Shown one piece after another: positions 12,037 through 20,763 of a stretch of DNA of 64,000 nucleotides. The notes below the pieces were generated by a model that searched no databases, was not told the DNA's origin, and saw only the letters and a program-made list of their open reading frames with translations. The stretch spans positions 44,522-108,521 of the forward strand of contig CAYUJU010000003.1 in the NCBI GenBank assembly GCA_964445115.1. Reading direction: 5' to 3'. This DNA comes from CAIJXJ01 sp964445115 (GTDB lineage: Bacteria; Pseudomonadota; Gammaproteobacteria; Burkholderiales; Methylophilaceae). The position numbers and the translations under genes are program-made. How positions within the stretch are numbered: the first letter of the stretch is position 1; each line of letters opens with the position of its first letter.

Positions 12037-12469
12037 GGTGTTTCAGCCATCCATCAATGTGGGTGTGTCGCGGATCATGGTGCGTCCAGTGCACCACGCC
12101 GCCCTTGGAATTCCATTCATATTCGCCGAAGAACTCGACGGTGTCGCCCGTCTTCAGATCGTCGATGCGCGGCGCGAGGTCGATGTTGTGCGCGACCAGC
12201 ACGGTTTGGCCATCGGCCAGACGCAGGATAAAGCGCTGATGGCGGTGGCCGTCGTTGTCGTCCTTGAGCAGCTTGGTCACGATGCCCTGCCCTTGCACCT
12301 GCACGTTGCTTTGCTGCCGGGCGAAGGCCTCGGCAATGGCACCGCCATTGGGCTGTCCGGGTGCCGCGACCTGACGGGCGCTTTCCGCCATCGCAGGAGT
12401 TCCGCCATCGGGCTGCATGAAGCCGACATAGAAGATGCCGAGCAGTATGATCAGGATGAGCTTGATCAT
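12017..12469 (-). CDS. DUF3465-like exported protein between lipB and lipA
   Basis: This 150-residue protein starts with a hydrophobic segment (about 2-18) that could be a signal or anchor. It then has a small beta-rich domain with GQGIVTKLLKDDNDG, HQRFILRLADGQTVLVAHN, DTVEFFGEYEWN and GGVVHWTHHDP. I recognise the pattern as DUF3465, a family without a defined role; the beta pattern suggests an OB-like fold. Six histidines cluster near the C-terminus. It overlaps lipB by four bases and lipA by 20, so it is tightly built into the lipoate operon, but export argues against a direct part in lipoylation. Confidence 0.75.
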   Translation of the reverse strand: MIKLILIILLGIFYVGFMQPDGGTPAMAESARQVAAPGQPNGGAIAEAFARQQSNVQVQGQGIVTKLLKDDNDGHRHQRFILRLADGQTVLVAHNIDLAPRIDDLKTGDTVEFFGEYEWNSKGGVVHWTHHDPRHTHIDGWLKHHGNTYQ

Positions 12470-13077
12470 GCGGTCTCCAGCGCACGGCGTAGCAGGTCGA
12501 TCAGGGCGGGTGCAAGTGTGTCCGGGGATGCGGCGATGCCAAGGTCCTTAGTCTGGGTGACTTGCAGCCCCCGATAGCCACAGGGGTCAATCGCGGTGAA
12601 GGGGGTCAGGTCCATGTCGACGTTGAGCGACAGGCCGTGGTAGCAGCGTCCGTTTTTCAGGCGCAGGCCCAGCGAGGCGACCTTGCTGCCGCCAACATAG
12701 ACGCCGGGTGCATCGGGGCGACCTTCTGCCGAAATGCCGTGGTCGGCCAGCAGCGCGATCACGGCGCCTTCCATGCGGTCCACCAGCTGGCGAATGCTCA
12801 TGCCGCGGCGCTTCAGGTCGATCATGGTGTACAGCACGATCTGGCCCGGGCCGTGATAGGTGATCTTGCCACCGCGGTCGGTCAGCACCACCGGGATGTC
12901 GTCGCGCCAGGGTGAACGCACGTCTTTACGGTTGAGGCCCAGCGTGTAAACCGCCGGATGCTCGGTCAGCCACAGTTCATCCGGCGTGGCGTCGTCGCGG
13001 GCGGCGGTGAAGGCCTGCATGGCCTGCCAGGTGGCCGGATAGTCGGTCACCCCGAGTTGTCGAACGAGGATGGACAC
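12466..13077 (-). CDS. lipB: Octanoyl-[ACP]:protein octanoyltransferase LipB
   Basis: LipB moves octanoate from acyl carrier protein to lipoyl domains of 2-oxoacid dehydrogenases and GcvH. The 203-residue protein shows TYHGPGQIVLY, GSKVASLGLRLKNGRCYHG containing the catalytic lysine, and FTAIDPCGYRGLQVT containing the catalytic cysteine. Length and motif spacing are normal. It is five bases downstream of ybeD and overlaps the DUF3465 gene by four. The ybeD-lipB-lipA linkage is conserved across proteobacteria. Confidence 0.97.
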   Translation of the reverse strand: MSILVRQLGVTDYPATWQAMQAFTAARDDATPDELWLTEHPAVYTLGLNRKDVRSPWRDDIPVVLTDRGGKITYHGPGQIVLYTMIDLKRRGMSIRQLVDRMEGAVIALLADHGISAEGRPDAPGVYVGGSKVASLGLRLKNGRCYHGLSLNVDMDLTPFTAIDPCGYRGLQVTQTKDLGIAASPDTLAPALIDLLRRALETA

Positions 13078-13082
13078 GAAAC

Positions 13083-13346
13083 TTACAGCACGACTTTGAC
13101 CATGGGGTGCGAGGTCAGCGCGCGATAAAGATCATCCAGCATGGGCTTGGAGGTGGCGGTGATGGTGCAGGTCAGGCTGAGGTACTTGCCGGTGCTGCTG
13201 GGACGCATGTCCATGCGGCTGGCGTCGAATTCGGGGGCGTGCAGGCGCACGACTTCGACAATCGCTTCGGCAAAGCCTTCACGGGTCTCGCCCATGACCT
13301 TGATGGGGAACTCGCAGGGGAATTCGAGCAGGGTGTCTTCACTCAT
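13083..13346 (-). CDS. ybeD: YbeD family protein (DUF493)
   Basis: This small 87-residue protein matches YbeD/DUF493, an ACT-like fold found beside lipB in many proteobacteria. Recognisable parts are LLEFPCEFPIKVMGE at the N-terminus, FDASRMDMRPSSTGKYLSLT in the middle and LYRALTSHPMVKVVL at the end. ATG 13346 overlaps the D-amino acid aminotransferase stop by four bases; longer in-frame starts run inside that gene and are rejected. The molecular function is not established; its position suggests a link to lipoylation or to dac. Confidence 0.9.
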   Translation of the reverse strand: MSEDTLLEFPCEFPIKVMGETREGFAEAIVEVVRLHAPEFDASRMDMRPSSTGKYLSLTCTITATSKPMLDDLYRALTSHPMVKVVL

Positions 13347-14203
13347 GACGGCGCCCTCATGACGCGGTGTTTGTAATCCTGATACAGGTCGTACATCTGG
13401 CGGAACAGCGGACCGGGGCGGCCATCGCCGATGGCCTGGCCGTCCAGCGTGACGATGGCCAGCACCTCGCGCGTGGAGGAGCACAGCCAGAGCTCGTCGG
13501 CGCCTCGGATGCGGGCCTGGTCGAACTTGCCGATCTCGACCGGGATGTGGTGCGCGGCGGCCAGTTCCAAAATCAGGTCGTAAGTGATCCCGGGCAGCAT
13601 GTGCTGGTCCTTGGGGGGCGCGAGGATTACACCATTTTCCACTGCGAAAACATTGGTGGCGGTGCCCTCGGTCAGGATGCCATCGCGGAACAGTACGGTT
13701 TCGTTCACCTGCGCATCCACGGCCAGCTGGCGCAACAGGATGTTGGGCAACAGCGAAATCGCCTTGAGATCGCAGCGTCCCCAGCGGTTGTCCTCGGCGG
13801 AGATCGCCGCCACGCCCTGTTCGACCAGCGCAGCCGGCGGGGTCGTGAGCGGGTTGCTCATCATGAACACGGTCGGCGAGACGCCCTCGGGAAACGGATG
13901 GTCGCGCTTGGCGACGCCCCGCGTGACGTGCAGATAGACCGACTGGTCGTCGTGCGCGTCACGCGCGATCAGTTCGTGGATCAGGGCGGTCCATGTCTCG
14001 CGGGGGTGCGGGTTGACCAGACGGATGCCGTCGAGGCTGTGCTGCAGGCGTTTCAGGTGCCCTTCCAGCCGGAATGGATGGCGGGAATACACCGGGATCA
14101 GTTCGTAGACGCCATCCCCGAAAATGAAGCCGCGATCGAGCACCGGCACGGTGGCCTGCTCGATCGGCATGAAGGCGCCATTCAGGTAGACGGTCTGCGA
14201 CAT
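13343..14203 (-). CDS. dat: D-amino acid aminotransferase (class IV PLP enzyme)
   Basis: This 286-residue enzyme belongs to fold-type IV aminotransferases. The PLP lysine is in CDLKAISLLPNIL and the phosphate-binding loop is near EGTATNVFAVENG. The N-terminus YLNGAFMPIEQATVPVLDRGFIFGDGVYE matches D-alanine/D-amino acid aminotransferases better than IlvE. It would interconvert D-Ala and D-Glu with oxoacids. It starts within the stop of the D,D-carboxypeptidase gene (one-base overlap), whose product releases D-Ala, which makes D-Ala recycling a reasonable inference. Branched-chain or aminodeoxychorismate activity is a less likely alternative. Confidence 0.85.
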   Translation of the reverse strand: MSQTVYLNGAFMPIEQATVPVLDRGFIFGDGVYELIPVYSRHPFRLEGHLKRLQHSLDGIRLVNPHPRETWTALIHELIARDAHDDQSVYLHVTRGVAKRDHPFPEGVSPTVFMMSNPLTTPPAALVEQGVAAISAEDNRWGRCDLKAISLLPNILLRQLAVDAQVNETVLFRDGILTEGTATNVFAVENGVILAPPKDQHMLPGITYDLILELAAAHHIPVEIGKFDQARIRGADELWLCSSTREVLAIVTLDGQAIGDGRPGPLFRQMYDLYQDYKHRVMRAPS

Positions 14204-15330
14204 TACTGGAACATCAGCTTGATGCTGTCCCACAGGCGGCCGAAGATGCCGGCGACCGGCATTTCCTTGGCCGCGACCAGTTTGCGCTCGAACACGACCT
14301 TGCCATCCTGGGTGAACTGCACGGTGCCAATCTCCTGGCCTGCGGCGATCGGGGCGATCAGCGGCTGCTTGCTGACAACCTGGGCCTTGAGGCCCGCCGC
14401 CTGGCCCTTGGGCAGGGTGACATACAGGTCTTCTGCCACCGTGGCGGCCAGCGTGTTGTCGGCGCCCTTCCACACCTTGAGGGTGCTGACGGTCTGGCCG
14501 CGCTTGTAGAACAGTCGGGATTCAAAGAACTGGAAGCCGTAATTCAGCAGCTTCTGGCTTTCCACGGCGCGCGCGGTTTCGGACGGGGTACCCAGAATCA
14601 CCGAGATCAGGCGCGTATCGCCGCGCTTGGCTGAAGAAATCAGGCAGTAGCCCGCGCTTTCGGTGTGGCCGGTCTTCATGCCGTCGACGAAGGGGTCGCG
14701 CCACAGCAGCAGGTTGCGGTTCGGCTGGGTGATCTTGTTGTAGGTGTACTCCTTGACCGCATACAGGCGCTTGTACTGGTCAGGAAAATCGTGAATCAGG
14801 GCCATGGCCAGCAGGGACAGGTCGAACGCAGTGGTGTAGTGGTTGGCGTCCGGCATGCCGGTCGCGTTCATGAAGTGGGTGTTCTTCATGCCGAGGCGCG
14901 CGGCCTCCTTGTTCATCATCTCGGCGAAGATTTCTTCGGAACTGCCGATGCCTTCCGCGAGGGCGATACTGGCATCATTGCCGGACTGGATGATCATGCC
15001 ATGCAGCAGTTCATCCACGGTCACCGGCATGTCGGGTTCGATGAACATCTTGGACCCTTCGATCTTCCATGCCTTCACACTGACCGGCAGCGTCTGGGTT
15101 AGTTGCAAATGGCCGTTCTTGAGCGCCTTGAAGGTCAGGTAGGCAGTCATCAGCTTGGTGAGCGAGGCCGGTTCGATGCGTTCGTTGGCGTTTTGCTGGG
15201 CCAGGATGTTGCCGCTGTTGTAGTCACGCAGCAGGAAAGCCTTGGTCGCCAGCGTGGGCGGCGGCGGAATGTCATTCGCCGCAACGGCAGTGGAAAGGAA
15301 CAGGGATACGAGCAGGAACAGGTATTTCAT
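14203..15330 (-). CDS. D-alanyl-D-alanine carboxypeptidase (PBP5/6 family)
   Basis: This enzyme trims the terminal D-Ala from peptidoglycan stem peptides in the periplasm. The 375-residue precursor has a signal peptide (about 1-17, ending AVAA). The three penicillin-binding motifs are SLTK near residue 56, SGN in IIQSGNDAS, and KTG in VDGMKTGHTESAGYC. A C-terminal PBP5-type beta domain follows, and the end (FGRLWDSIKLMFQ) is an amphipathic helix that anchors such enzymes to the inner membrane. It is eight bases after rlpA and overlaps the aminotransferase by one base. Equivalent to E. coli DacA/DacC; which one cannot be said. Confidence 0.95.
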   Translation of the reverse strand: MKYLFLLVSLFLSTAVAANDIPPPPTLATKAFLLRDYNSGNILAQQNANERIEPASLTKLMTAYLTFKALKNGHLQLTQTLPVSVKAWKIEGSKMFIEPDMPVTVDELLHGMIIQSGNDASIALAEGIGSSEEIFAEMMNKEAARLGMKNTHFMNATGMPDANHYTTAFDLSLLAMALIHDFPDQYKRLYAVKEYTYNKITQPNRNLLLWRDPFVDGMKTGHTESAGYCLISSAKRGDTRLISVILGTPSETARAVESQKLLNYGFQFFESRLFYKRGQTVSTLKVWKGADNTLAATVAEDLYVTLPKGQAAGLKAQVVSKQPLIAPIAAGQEIGTVQFTQDGKVVFERKLVAAKEMPVAGIFGRLWDSIKLMFQ

Positions 15331-15338
15331 GAGAGTCT

Positions 15339-16289
15339 TTACTGAGTGATCACGAGGGTGGAAACGCCGAGCGACTGCTTGATTTCTCCGGCAGCGCGGA
15401 TCGCGTCGTCGCGGGTGTTGTAGGGGCCGAGCCTGACGCGATAGATGCCATTAGTATACCAGTTCTCTACCACGACATTTTCGGCGAGGTTCTGCTGGCG
15501 CAGTTTGTCGCGCAGCAGGTCGGCGTTGTCCTTGCTCTTGAACGCACCGACCTGGACGAAACTGCCGCTGGCGGGTGGCGCAGTCTCCAGCGTCTTGTCC
15601 ATGTTGAGTGTTGGTTGGACAGGTTCTGTCGTCGCGACTGGCTGCGAAGCGCCGGGCAGAATGGCCTCAACCTCGACCTGACCGCTGCCTTTGCCGACGA
15701 TGCGTAGCTTGTGCGCTGCCGCGTACGAAAGATCAATCAGGCGGTCCTTCTTGAACGGGCCGCGGTCGTTGACGCGAACGACCACGGATTTGCCGTTTTC
15801 CGGATTGGTGACGCGCACATAGCTGGGGATCGGCAGGATGGGGTGTGCCGCCGTCATGCCGTACATGTCATAGACTTCGCCGCTGGAAGTTTTCTGCCCG
15901 TGGTAGCGGCGGCCGTACCACGAGGCCACGCCCTGCGCCTTGTAGGGTTGCGGGCGCGTCATCGGGGTGTAGTTCTCACCCAGCGCTACGTAGGGCCGGT
16001 TAGCCCGTGCAAGCGGAGGTTCGTCCATGGGGACGGCATCGGGGATGGCGTCGAGATCGGCGGGTGGGTTGTCGCCCGGGCCGTCGTCCAGATAATAGCC
16101 GCCGGATTTTTTGCCTGCCGGGGCGGTGGCAGTATCAGGCGCCTTGGTCGAGGAAGCGGGTGCGCGCTCCGGCGTGGGGGAGGGCTTGGATTTGCTGCCG
16201 AAAACGCCCCCGACGCTGCTACACCCGCCAAGCAGCAGGGTAAGCAGGAGTGGCAGCAACAGGCTGGAGATACGGGGCAAGTGCGTCAT
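15339..16289 (-). CDS. rlpA: Septal ring lytic transglycosylase RlpA family lipoprotein
   Basis: RlpA is an outer-membrane lipoprotein that cleaves denuded glycan strands or binds them at the septum. A lipoprotein signal ends in the lipobox LLGGC (Cys at residue 23). A low-complexity linker follows. Then comes the double-psi beta-barrel (about 115-205) with GVASWYGRRYHGQKTSSGE, MTAAHPILPI and VRVNDRGPF containing the conserved Asp. The C-terminal SPOR domain (about 240-316) includes FVQVGAFKSKDNADLLRDKL. It lies between rodA and the carboxypeptidase in the cell-wall operon. Confidence 0.95.
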   Translation of the reverse strand: MTHLPRISSLLLPLLLTLLLGGCSSVGGVFGSKSKPSPTPERAPASSTKAPDTATAPAGKKSGGYYLDDGPGDNPPADLDAIPDAVPMDEPPLARANRPYVALGENYTPMTRPQPYKAQGVASWYGRRYHGQKTSSGEVYDMYGMTAAHPILPIPSYVRVTNPENGKSVVVRVNDRGPFKKDRLIDLSYAAAHKLRIVGKGSGQVEVEAILPGASQPVATTEPVQPTLNMDKTLETAPPASGSFVQVGAFKSKDNADLLRDKLRQQNLAENVVVENWYTNGIYRVRLGPYNTRDDAIRAAGEIKQSLGVSTLVITQ

Positions 16290-16303
16290 GCGTGGTTCCT
16301 CGG

Positions 16304-17398
16304 TCAGGAAGACACCAGTTTCTTGTGGGTCTGGATGCTCATCAAGATACCGAAACCGATCATCAGTGTCACCAGCGAAGTCCCGCCGTAACTGATCAGG
16401 GGAAGCGGTACGCCAACCACGGGCAGGATACCGCTCACCATACCCATGTTGACGAAAGCGTAGGTAAAGAACGTGAGCGAAATGCTGCCCGCCAGCAGGC
16501 GACTGAAGGTGTTTTGCGCGTTGGCGGCAATCACCATGCCGCGCCCGATGATGATCAGCATCAACAGCAACAGCAGCAGGTTCCCAACCAGGCCGAACTC
16601 CTCGCCGAACACCGCGAAAATGAAGTCGGTATGCCGTTCCGGCAGGAAATCCAGTTGCGATTGCGTGCCGTTGAGCCAGCCCTTGCCGGAGATGCCGCCG
16701 GAGCCCAGCGCAATCGTGGCCTGGATCGTGTGGTAGCCTGCTCCCAGCGGGTCCTGCGACGGGTCGAGCAGGATCTCGACGCGGCGGCGCTGGTAGTCGT
16801 GTAGCAGCGGCCAGGCCAGCGGAATGGCCGCGGCACCCGCCAAGGCGAGACCCGCCAGCAAGCGCCAGCTCAGCCCGGCCAGAAACAGCACGTAGAAGCC
16901 GGAGGCGCTGATCAGCAACGCGGTACCGAGATCGGGTTGTTTCATGATCAGCCCGACCGGCAGGATCAGGAGCAGCGCGGCGATGCCGTAATCCGACATG
17001 TGCAACGCTGCATCGCGCCGCGAGAAGAACCAGGCCAGCATCATCGGCACGGCGATTTTCATCAGTTCGGAAGGCTGGATGCGCGCCACCCCCAGATCCA
17101 GCCAGCGGCGCGCGCCTTTGGAAATGTCGCCGAACAGGAATACCCCGACCAGCAATACCATGCCCAGCAGGTAGACCGGCACGGCGATGCGTTGCAGATG
17201 CTGCGGGGGAATGTTGGAAAACACCCAGAGCACACCCAACGCCACTGCGATGTTGATCAGTTGCGCGGTCATGCGGTCCAGACTCTGGCCGGAGGCGCTG
17301 TAAAGCACGATCAGGGCGACGGCTATGGTGAACAGCAGCGTCCCCAGCAGGAATTCGTCGAAATGCGCGGTGGCGCGCTTGAGCAGCAGTCTAATCAT
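16304..17398 (-). CDS. rodA: Peptidoglycan glycosyltransferase RodA (SEDS family)
   Basis: RodA polymerises lipid II into glycan during lateral growth, working with PBP2. The 364-residue protein is a polytopic membrane protein of about ten helices. It contains SEDS signatures such as GARRWLDLGVARIQPSELMK, KQPDLGTALLI, and the late PVVGVPLPLISYGGTSL. ATG 17398 is chosen because it gives the usual RodA length and an eight-base overlap with the PBP2 gene; the upstream in-frame codon at 17458 would extend further into mrdA. rlpA follows after 14 bases. Confidence 0.95.
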   Translation of the reverse strand: MIRLLLKRATAHFDEFLLGTLLFTIAVALIVLYSASGQSLDRMTAQLINIAVALGVLWVFSNIPPQHLQRIAVPVYLLGMVLLVGVFLFGDISKGARRWLDLGVARIQPSELMKIAVPMMLAWFFSRRDAALHMSDYGIAALLLILPVGLIMKQPDLGTALLISASGFYVLFLAGLSWRLLAGLALAGAAAIPLAWPLLHDYQRRRVEILLDPSQDPLGAGYHTIQATIALGSGGISGKGWLNGTQSQLDFLPERHTDFIFAVFGEEFGLVGNLLLLLLMLIIIGRGMVIAANAQNTFSRLLAGSISLTFFTYAFVNMGMVSGILPVVGVPLPLISYGGTSLVTLMIGFGILMSIQTHKKLVSS

Positions 17399-19313
17399 GC
17401 ACGTCAACCTCCTCTTCCGGGGCGTTGGTGACGGCCTCAGGTGGCGCCGCCGGGGCATCGGGTTCCTTGCCCAGCAGGTAGTAATCCATCACCTTGCGGG
17501 CGATCGGCCCGGCGGCCGAGCCACCGTGACCACCGTTTTCGACAATCACGGCAACGGCGATGCGTGGCGCTTCTGCCGGGGCGTAGGCAATGAACAGGGC
17601 GTGGTCGCGGTGGCGTTCGTTGATGGCGTGTTCATTGTATTTTTCGCCCTGCTTGATGCCGACCACTTGTGCGGTCCCGGTCTTGGCCGCGATGGCATAC
17701 GGGCTGCCCGCGCCGATGCTGGCGGCGGTGCCGCCCGGCAGGGTCACGTCCATCATGCCCTGCTTCACCAGCTCCACATGCTGTGGGTTGAGTTCGACGC
17801 GGTCCATGACTTCGATCGGCATCGGGCGGCGCGTGCCGGTGCTGCTTTCCTTGATCGCGGCGACCAGGTGGGGGCGTACGGCCACGCCGTTGTTGGCGAG
17901 GATGGCCGTGGCCTGGGCCAGCTGCATCGGCGTGGCCAGCATGTAACCCTGACCAATCCCGGTGATCAGGGTTTCGCCCGGATACCACTTCTGTTTCCAG
18001 CGCTTCGCCTTCCACTGCGGCGTGGGCAGCAGGCCGGAAAGCTCTCCTTCCATGTCCAGCCCGGATTTTTTGCCGAAGCCGAAATGACTGACAAAGCTGG
18101 TGAGACGTTCGATGCCGAGATCCAGCGCGAGCCCATAAAAGAAGGTATCGCACGACACCGTGATCGCGCGCTTGACGTCGACTTGGCCGTGGCCGCCGGG
18201 TTTCCAGTCGCGATAACGGTGGCTGCTGCCCGGCAGCGTGTAGAAGCCGGGGTCGGGAATGCTGAATGGCGGTTCGCGTTTGCCGTGTTCCAGCCCCGCC
18301 AGCGCGACGAAGGGCTTGAAGGTCGAGCCCGGCGGGTAGATGCCGCGTAGCGGGCGGTTGATCAGGGGCTTGTCCAGCGAGTTGTTGAGGGCGTTCCAGC
18401 TGTCGGTGTCGATGCCGTCAACGAACAGGTTGGGGTCGAAAGTCGGCATGCTGACATAGGCGAGCACTTCGCCGGTGGCCGGGTCCAGCGCCACCATGGC
18501 GCCACGCCGGTCGCCGAACGCGTTTTCGGCGATCTGCTGCAGTTTGCTGTCGACCGACAGGATCAGGTCGTTGCCTGGCACCGGCGCGGTACTCGACAGC
18601 ACCCGCACCGCGTGGCCGTCCGCGTCGATCTCCACCTGCTGGATGCCGGTGATGCCGTGCAGGTGGCGCTCGTAATATTGCTCCAGCCCCATCTTGCCGA
18701 TGTGGTCCGATCCCTTGTAGTTCGACTCGTCGCCGGCCGCCTTGATCTTTTCCACGTCCTTGTCGTTGATGCGGCCGATGTAGCCGATCAAGTGCGAGCC
18801 GAGCGAGCCTTGCGGATAGTGACGGAACAGGCGGGAGCGAATTTCCACACCGGGGAAGCGGAACCGGTTGACCGCGATTTTCGCCGCCTCGGCTTCCGTC
18901 AGATGGCTGCGCAACGGGACGCTCTCGAAACTGTGGCTCTGGTCGCGCAGTTTCTTGAAGCGCTTGCGATCGTTGGCATTGACTTCGATCAACTGCGCGA
19001 CCGCGTCGATCGTTGCTTCGACGTTTTCTACCTTGGAAGGCGTGATCTCCAGCGTATAGACGAAGAAATTGTGGGCCAGCACGACGCCGTTGCGATCCAG
19101 GATGAGGCCGCGATTGGGGACGATGGGCACCAGCGAAATGCGGTTGTTCTCGGCCAGCGTCTGATAGTGCTCGTAGCGTACGACCTGCAGATAGAAAAAT
19201 CGGGCCGCCAGAATGCCGAAACAAACCAGCACGACCAGCGCGGCAAATCCCAGCCTAAGCCGGAAGTGGTGCTGCTCGCGCAGCGGGTTTCTGAGCTCGG
19301 ACGACAGTTTCAT
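17391..19313 (-). CDS. mrdA: Penicillin-binding protein 2 (elongasome transpeptidase)
   Basis: PBP2 crosslinks new peptidoglycan during cell elongation as RodA's partner. The 640-residue protein has one N-terminal membrane helix (about 20-45) and a pedestal/dimerisation domain. The transpeptidase domain carries PGSTFKPFVALAG (SxxK), SCDTFF (SxD) and AAKTGTAQVVG (KTG). Length is close to E. coli PBP2 (633). The C-terminal tail is acidic and Pro/Ala-rich (APPEAVTNAPEEEVDVHD), and its last codons overlap the rodA start. It follows mreD by 12 bases. Confidence 0.96.
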   Translation of the reverse strand: MKLSSELRNPLREQHHFRLRLGFAALVVLVCFGILAARFFYLQVVRYEHYQTLAENNRISLVPIVPNRGLILDRNGVVLAHNFFVYTLEITPSKVENVEATIDAVAQLIEVNANDRKRFKKLRDQSHSFESVPLRSHLTEAEAAKIAVNRFRFPGVEIRSRLFRHYPQGSLGSHLIGYIGRINDKDVEKIKAAGDESNYKGSDHIGKMGLEQYYERHLHGITGIQQVEIDADGHAVRVLSSTAPVPGNDLILSVDSKLQQIAENAFGDRRGAMVALDPATGEVLAYVSMPTFDPNLFVDGIDTDSWNALNNSLDKPLINRPLRGIYPPGSTFKPFVALAGLEHGKREPPFSIPDPGFYTLPGSSHRYRDWKPGGHGQVDVKRAITVSCDTFFYGLALDLGIERLTSFVSHFGFGKKSGLDMEGELSGLLPTPQWKAKRWKQKWYPGETLITGIGQGYMLATPMQLAQATAILANNGVAVRPHLVAAIKESSTGTRRPMPIEVMDRVELNPQHVELVKQGMMDVTLPGGTAASIGAGSPYAIAAKTGTAQVVGIKQGEKYNEHAINERHRDHALFIAYAPAEAPRIAVAVIVENGGHGGSAAGPIARKVMDYYLLGKEPDAPAAPPEAVTNAPEEEVDVHD

Positions 19314-19325
19314 GCGGCGATTGAA

Positions 19326-19799
19326 TCAGTCCTTGACGCCGGTCATGCGGACGCGGGAGTAGACCACCACTTGCCACAGCAGGATGCCGGTAACGCTGGG
19401 CAGGAAGTAGCTCCAGCCGGGCAGCGGGTCGCCAGCAAACAGCTTGAGAATCAGCAGCACACCCTGGTTCAGTACCAGCAGGAGCAGCACGTACGCCGTC
19501 TGCTGCCAGTCATTGAACAGCACCAGTCGGCGCTGGTAGGCCACGGCCATGAAGGCGGTGACGGTGTAGGCCAGTGCGTTTTGTCCGAACAGGCTGCCGC
19601 TGCTCACGTCGATCAGCAGCCCCAGCATCCACGCCGTGCCGACATTGCAATACTGCGGCGCGCGCAACATCCAGTAAATCGTGACCAGTAGCACGAAATC
19701 CGGGCGCAGCATCAGACCGAATCCCGCCCACGGCAACAGGTAGGCGGTGTAGGCGAGCACGAACGAGAGGGGGATGATTTTCAGGTCAACGTTGCGCAT
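19326..19799 (-). CDS. mreD: Rod shape-determining protein MreD
   Basis: This 157-residue membrane protein has four to five hydrophobic helices, for example IIPLSFVLAYTAYLLPWAG and FVLLVTIYWMLRAPQY, and the conserved GLLIDVSSGSLFGQNALAY motif typical of MreD. MreD bridges MreC and the RodA/PBP2 pair in the inner membrane. Its start overlaps mreC by 14 bases. Length is close to E. coli MreD (162). Confidence 0.93.
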   Translation of the reverse strand: MRNVDLKIIPLSFVLAYTAYLLPWAGFGLMLRPDFVLLVTIYWMLRAPQYCNVGTAWMLGLLIDVSSGSLFGQNALAYTVTAFMAVAYQRRLVLFNDWQQTAYVLLLLVLNQGVLLILKLFAGDPLPGWSYFLPSVTGILLWQVVVYSRVRMTGVKD

Positions 19800-20703
19800 G
19801 GCGGCGTGTCTGGCGAGGCTTCTGCGTGGCGGGTGATGCCGGCGGGAGGGCGGGCAGGTTGTCGGGCGCCGCGATCAGCAGGACCTGGCGGTGGCTCTCG
19901 ATACCCGCAGTGGGGGTGCACGTGATCTGCGCAAACGGAGAATCCACCTTGCGTTCGATACGTTTGACGATGGCCACGGCGAGCCCTGCCGGGTAAATCC
20001 CGTCCATGCCGGAGGTGACCAGTTTGTCCCCTTCGCGGATGTCCACGTTCACCGGCAGGTAGGGCAGGTTCATGACCTGTTCGCGACCGTTGCCGAAGGC
20101 GATGGCGCGGAGCCCGTTGCGTTCGACCTGCACCGGCAGGGCGAGGTCCTTGTCCGTCGCCAGCGTGACTTCCGCGCTGAAGGGGTAGGTGCGGGTGACC
20201 TGACCGATCACCCCGTCTTCGTCGATGACGGCTTGTCCGGCGGTAATGCCCTGCTGACTGCCGAGATTGACGATGACTTTGCGAGAGAACGGATCGCGCC
20301 CGGAATGGATGATTTCGCCCATGGTGGCGCGGCGCGGCAGCGTGGGCACGACACCCAGCATGCGCCGCAGATGGTCGTTCTCGGCCTGCAGCGCCTTGAA
20401 ACGCTGGACATCGGCGCTTTGCTGCAATTGCTGAGCTTGCAGGGCCTTGTTTTCGTTCGACAGGCTGGTTTGCGTGCGGAAGTAGTCGCGCGCGCCGTGC
20501 CACGCATTGACGGGGCTGTGGGAAATGGCCTCCAGCGGATGTAGCAGCGCGGTCAGGCCTTGCCGGATTTCAACCAGATAATGCAGGCGCGAATCTACCG
20601 CCATCAGGGCGATGGACAGCGCCGCGAAGAACATCAGCCGTGCGAACGGGCTGGGGCCACGTATGAAAAATGCAGGAGGCTGTTGATTGCGCAGGGTGGG
20701 CAT
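19786..20703 (-). CDS. mreC: Rod shape-determining protein MreC
   Basis: MreC is the periplasmic scaffold of the elongasome. The 305-residue protein has a cytoplasmic N-tail (PPAFFIRGPSPFARL), one membrane helix (about 23-38), and a coiled coil (about 75-120, with NENKALQAQQLQQS and RFKALQAENDHLRRML). Two beta domains follow, with SGRDPFSRKVIVNLGSQQG, DEDGVIGQVTRTYPFSAEV and KLVTSGMDGIYPAGLAVA. The tail is Pro/Ala-rich and basic. It begins 60 bases after mreB and overlaps mreD. Confidence 0.95.
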   Translation of the reverse strand: MPTLRNQQPPAFFIRGPSPFARLMFFAALSIALMAVDSRLHYLVEIRQGLTALLHPLEAISHSPVNAWHGARDYFRTQTSLSNENKALQAQQLQQSADVQRFKALQAENDHLRRMLGVVPTLPRRATMGEIIHSGRDPFSRKVIVNLGSQQGITAGQAVIDEDGVIGQVTRTYPFSAEVTLATDKDLALPVQVERNGLRAIAFGNGREQVMNLPYLPVNVDIREGDKLVTSGMDGIYPAGLAVAIVKRIERKVDSPFAQITCTPTAGIESHRQVLLIAAPDNLPALPPASPATQKPRQTRRHAQR

Positions 20704-20763
20704 ACGGGCCGTCAGCGAAAGGAATTCAACTGGCGGCCGGAGTGCGGTGTGAGCAGCCCCGCA

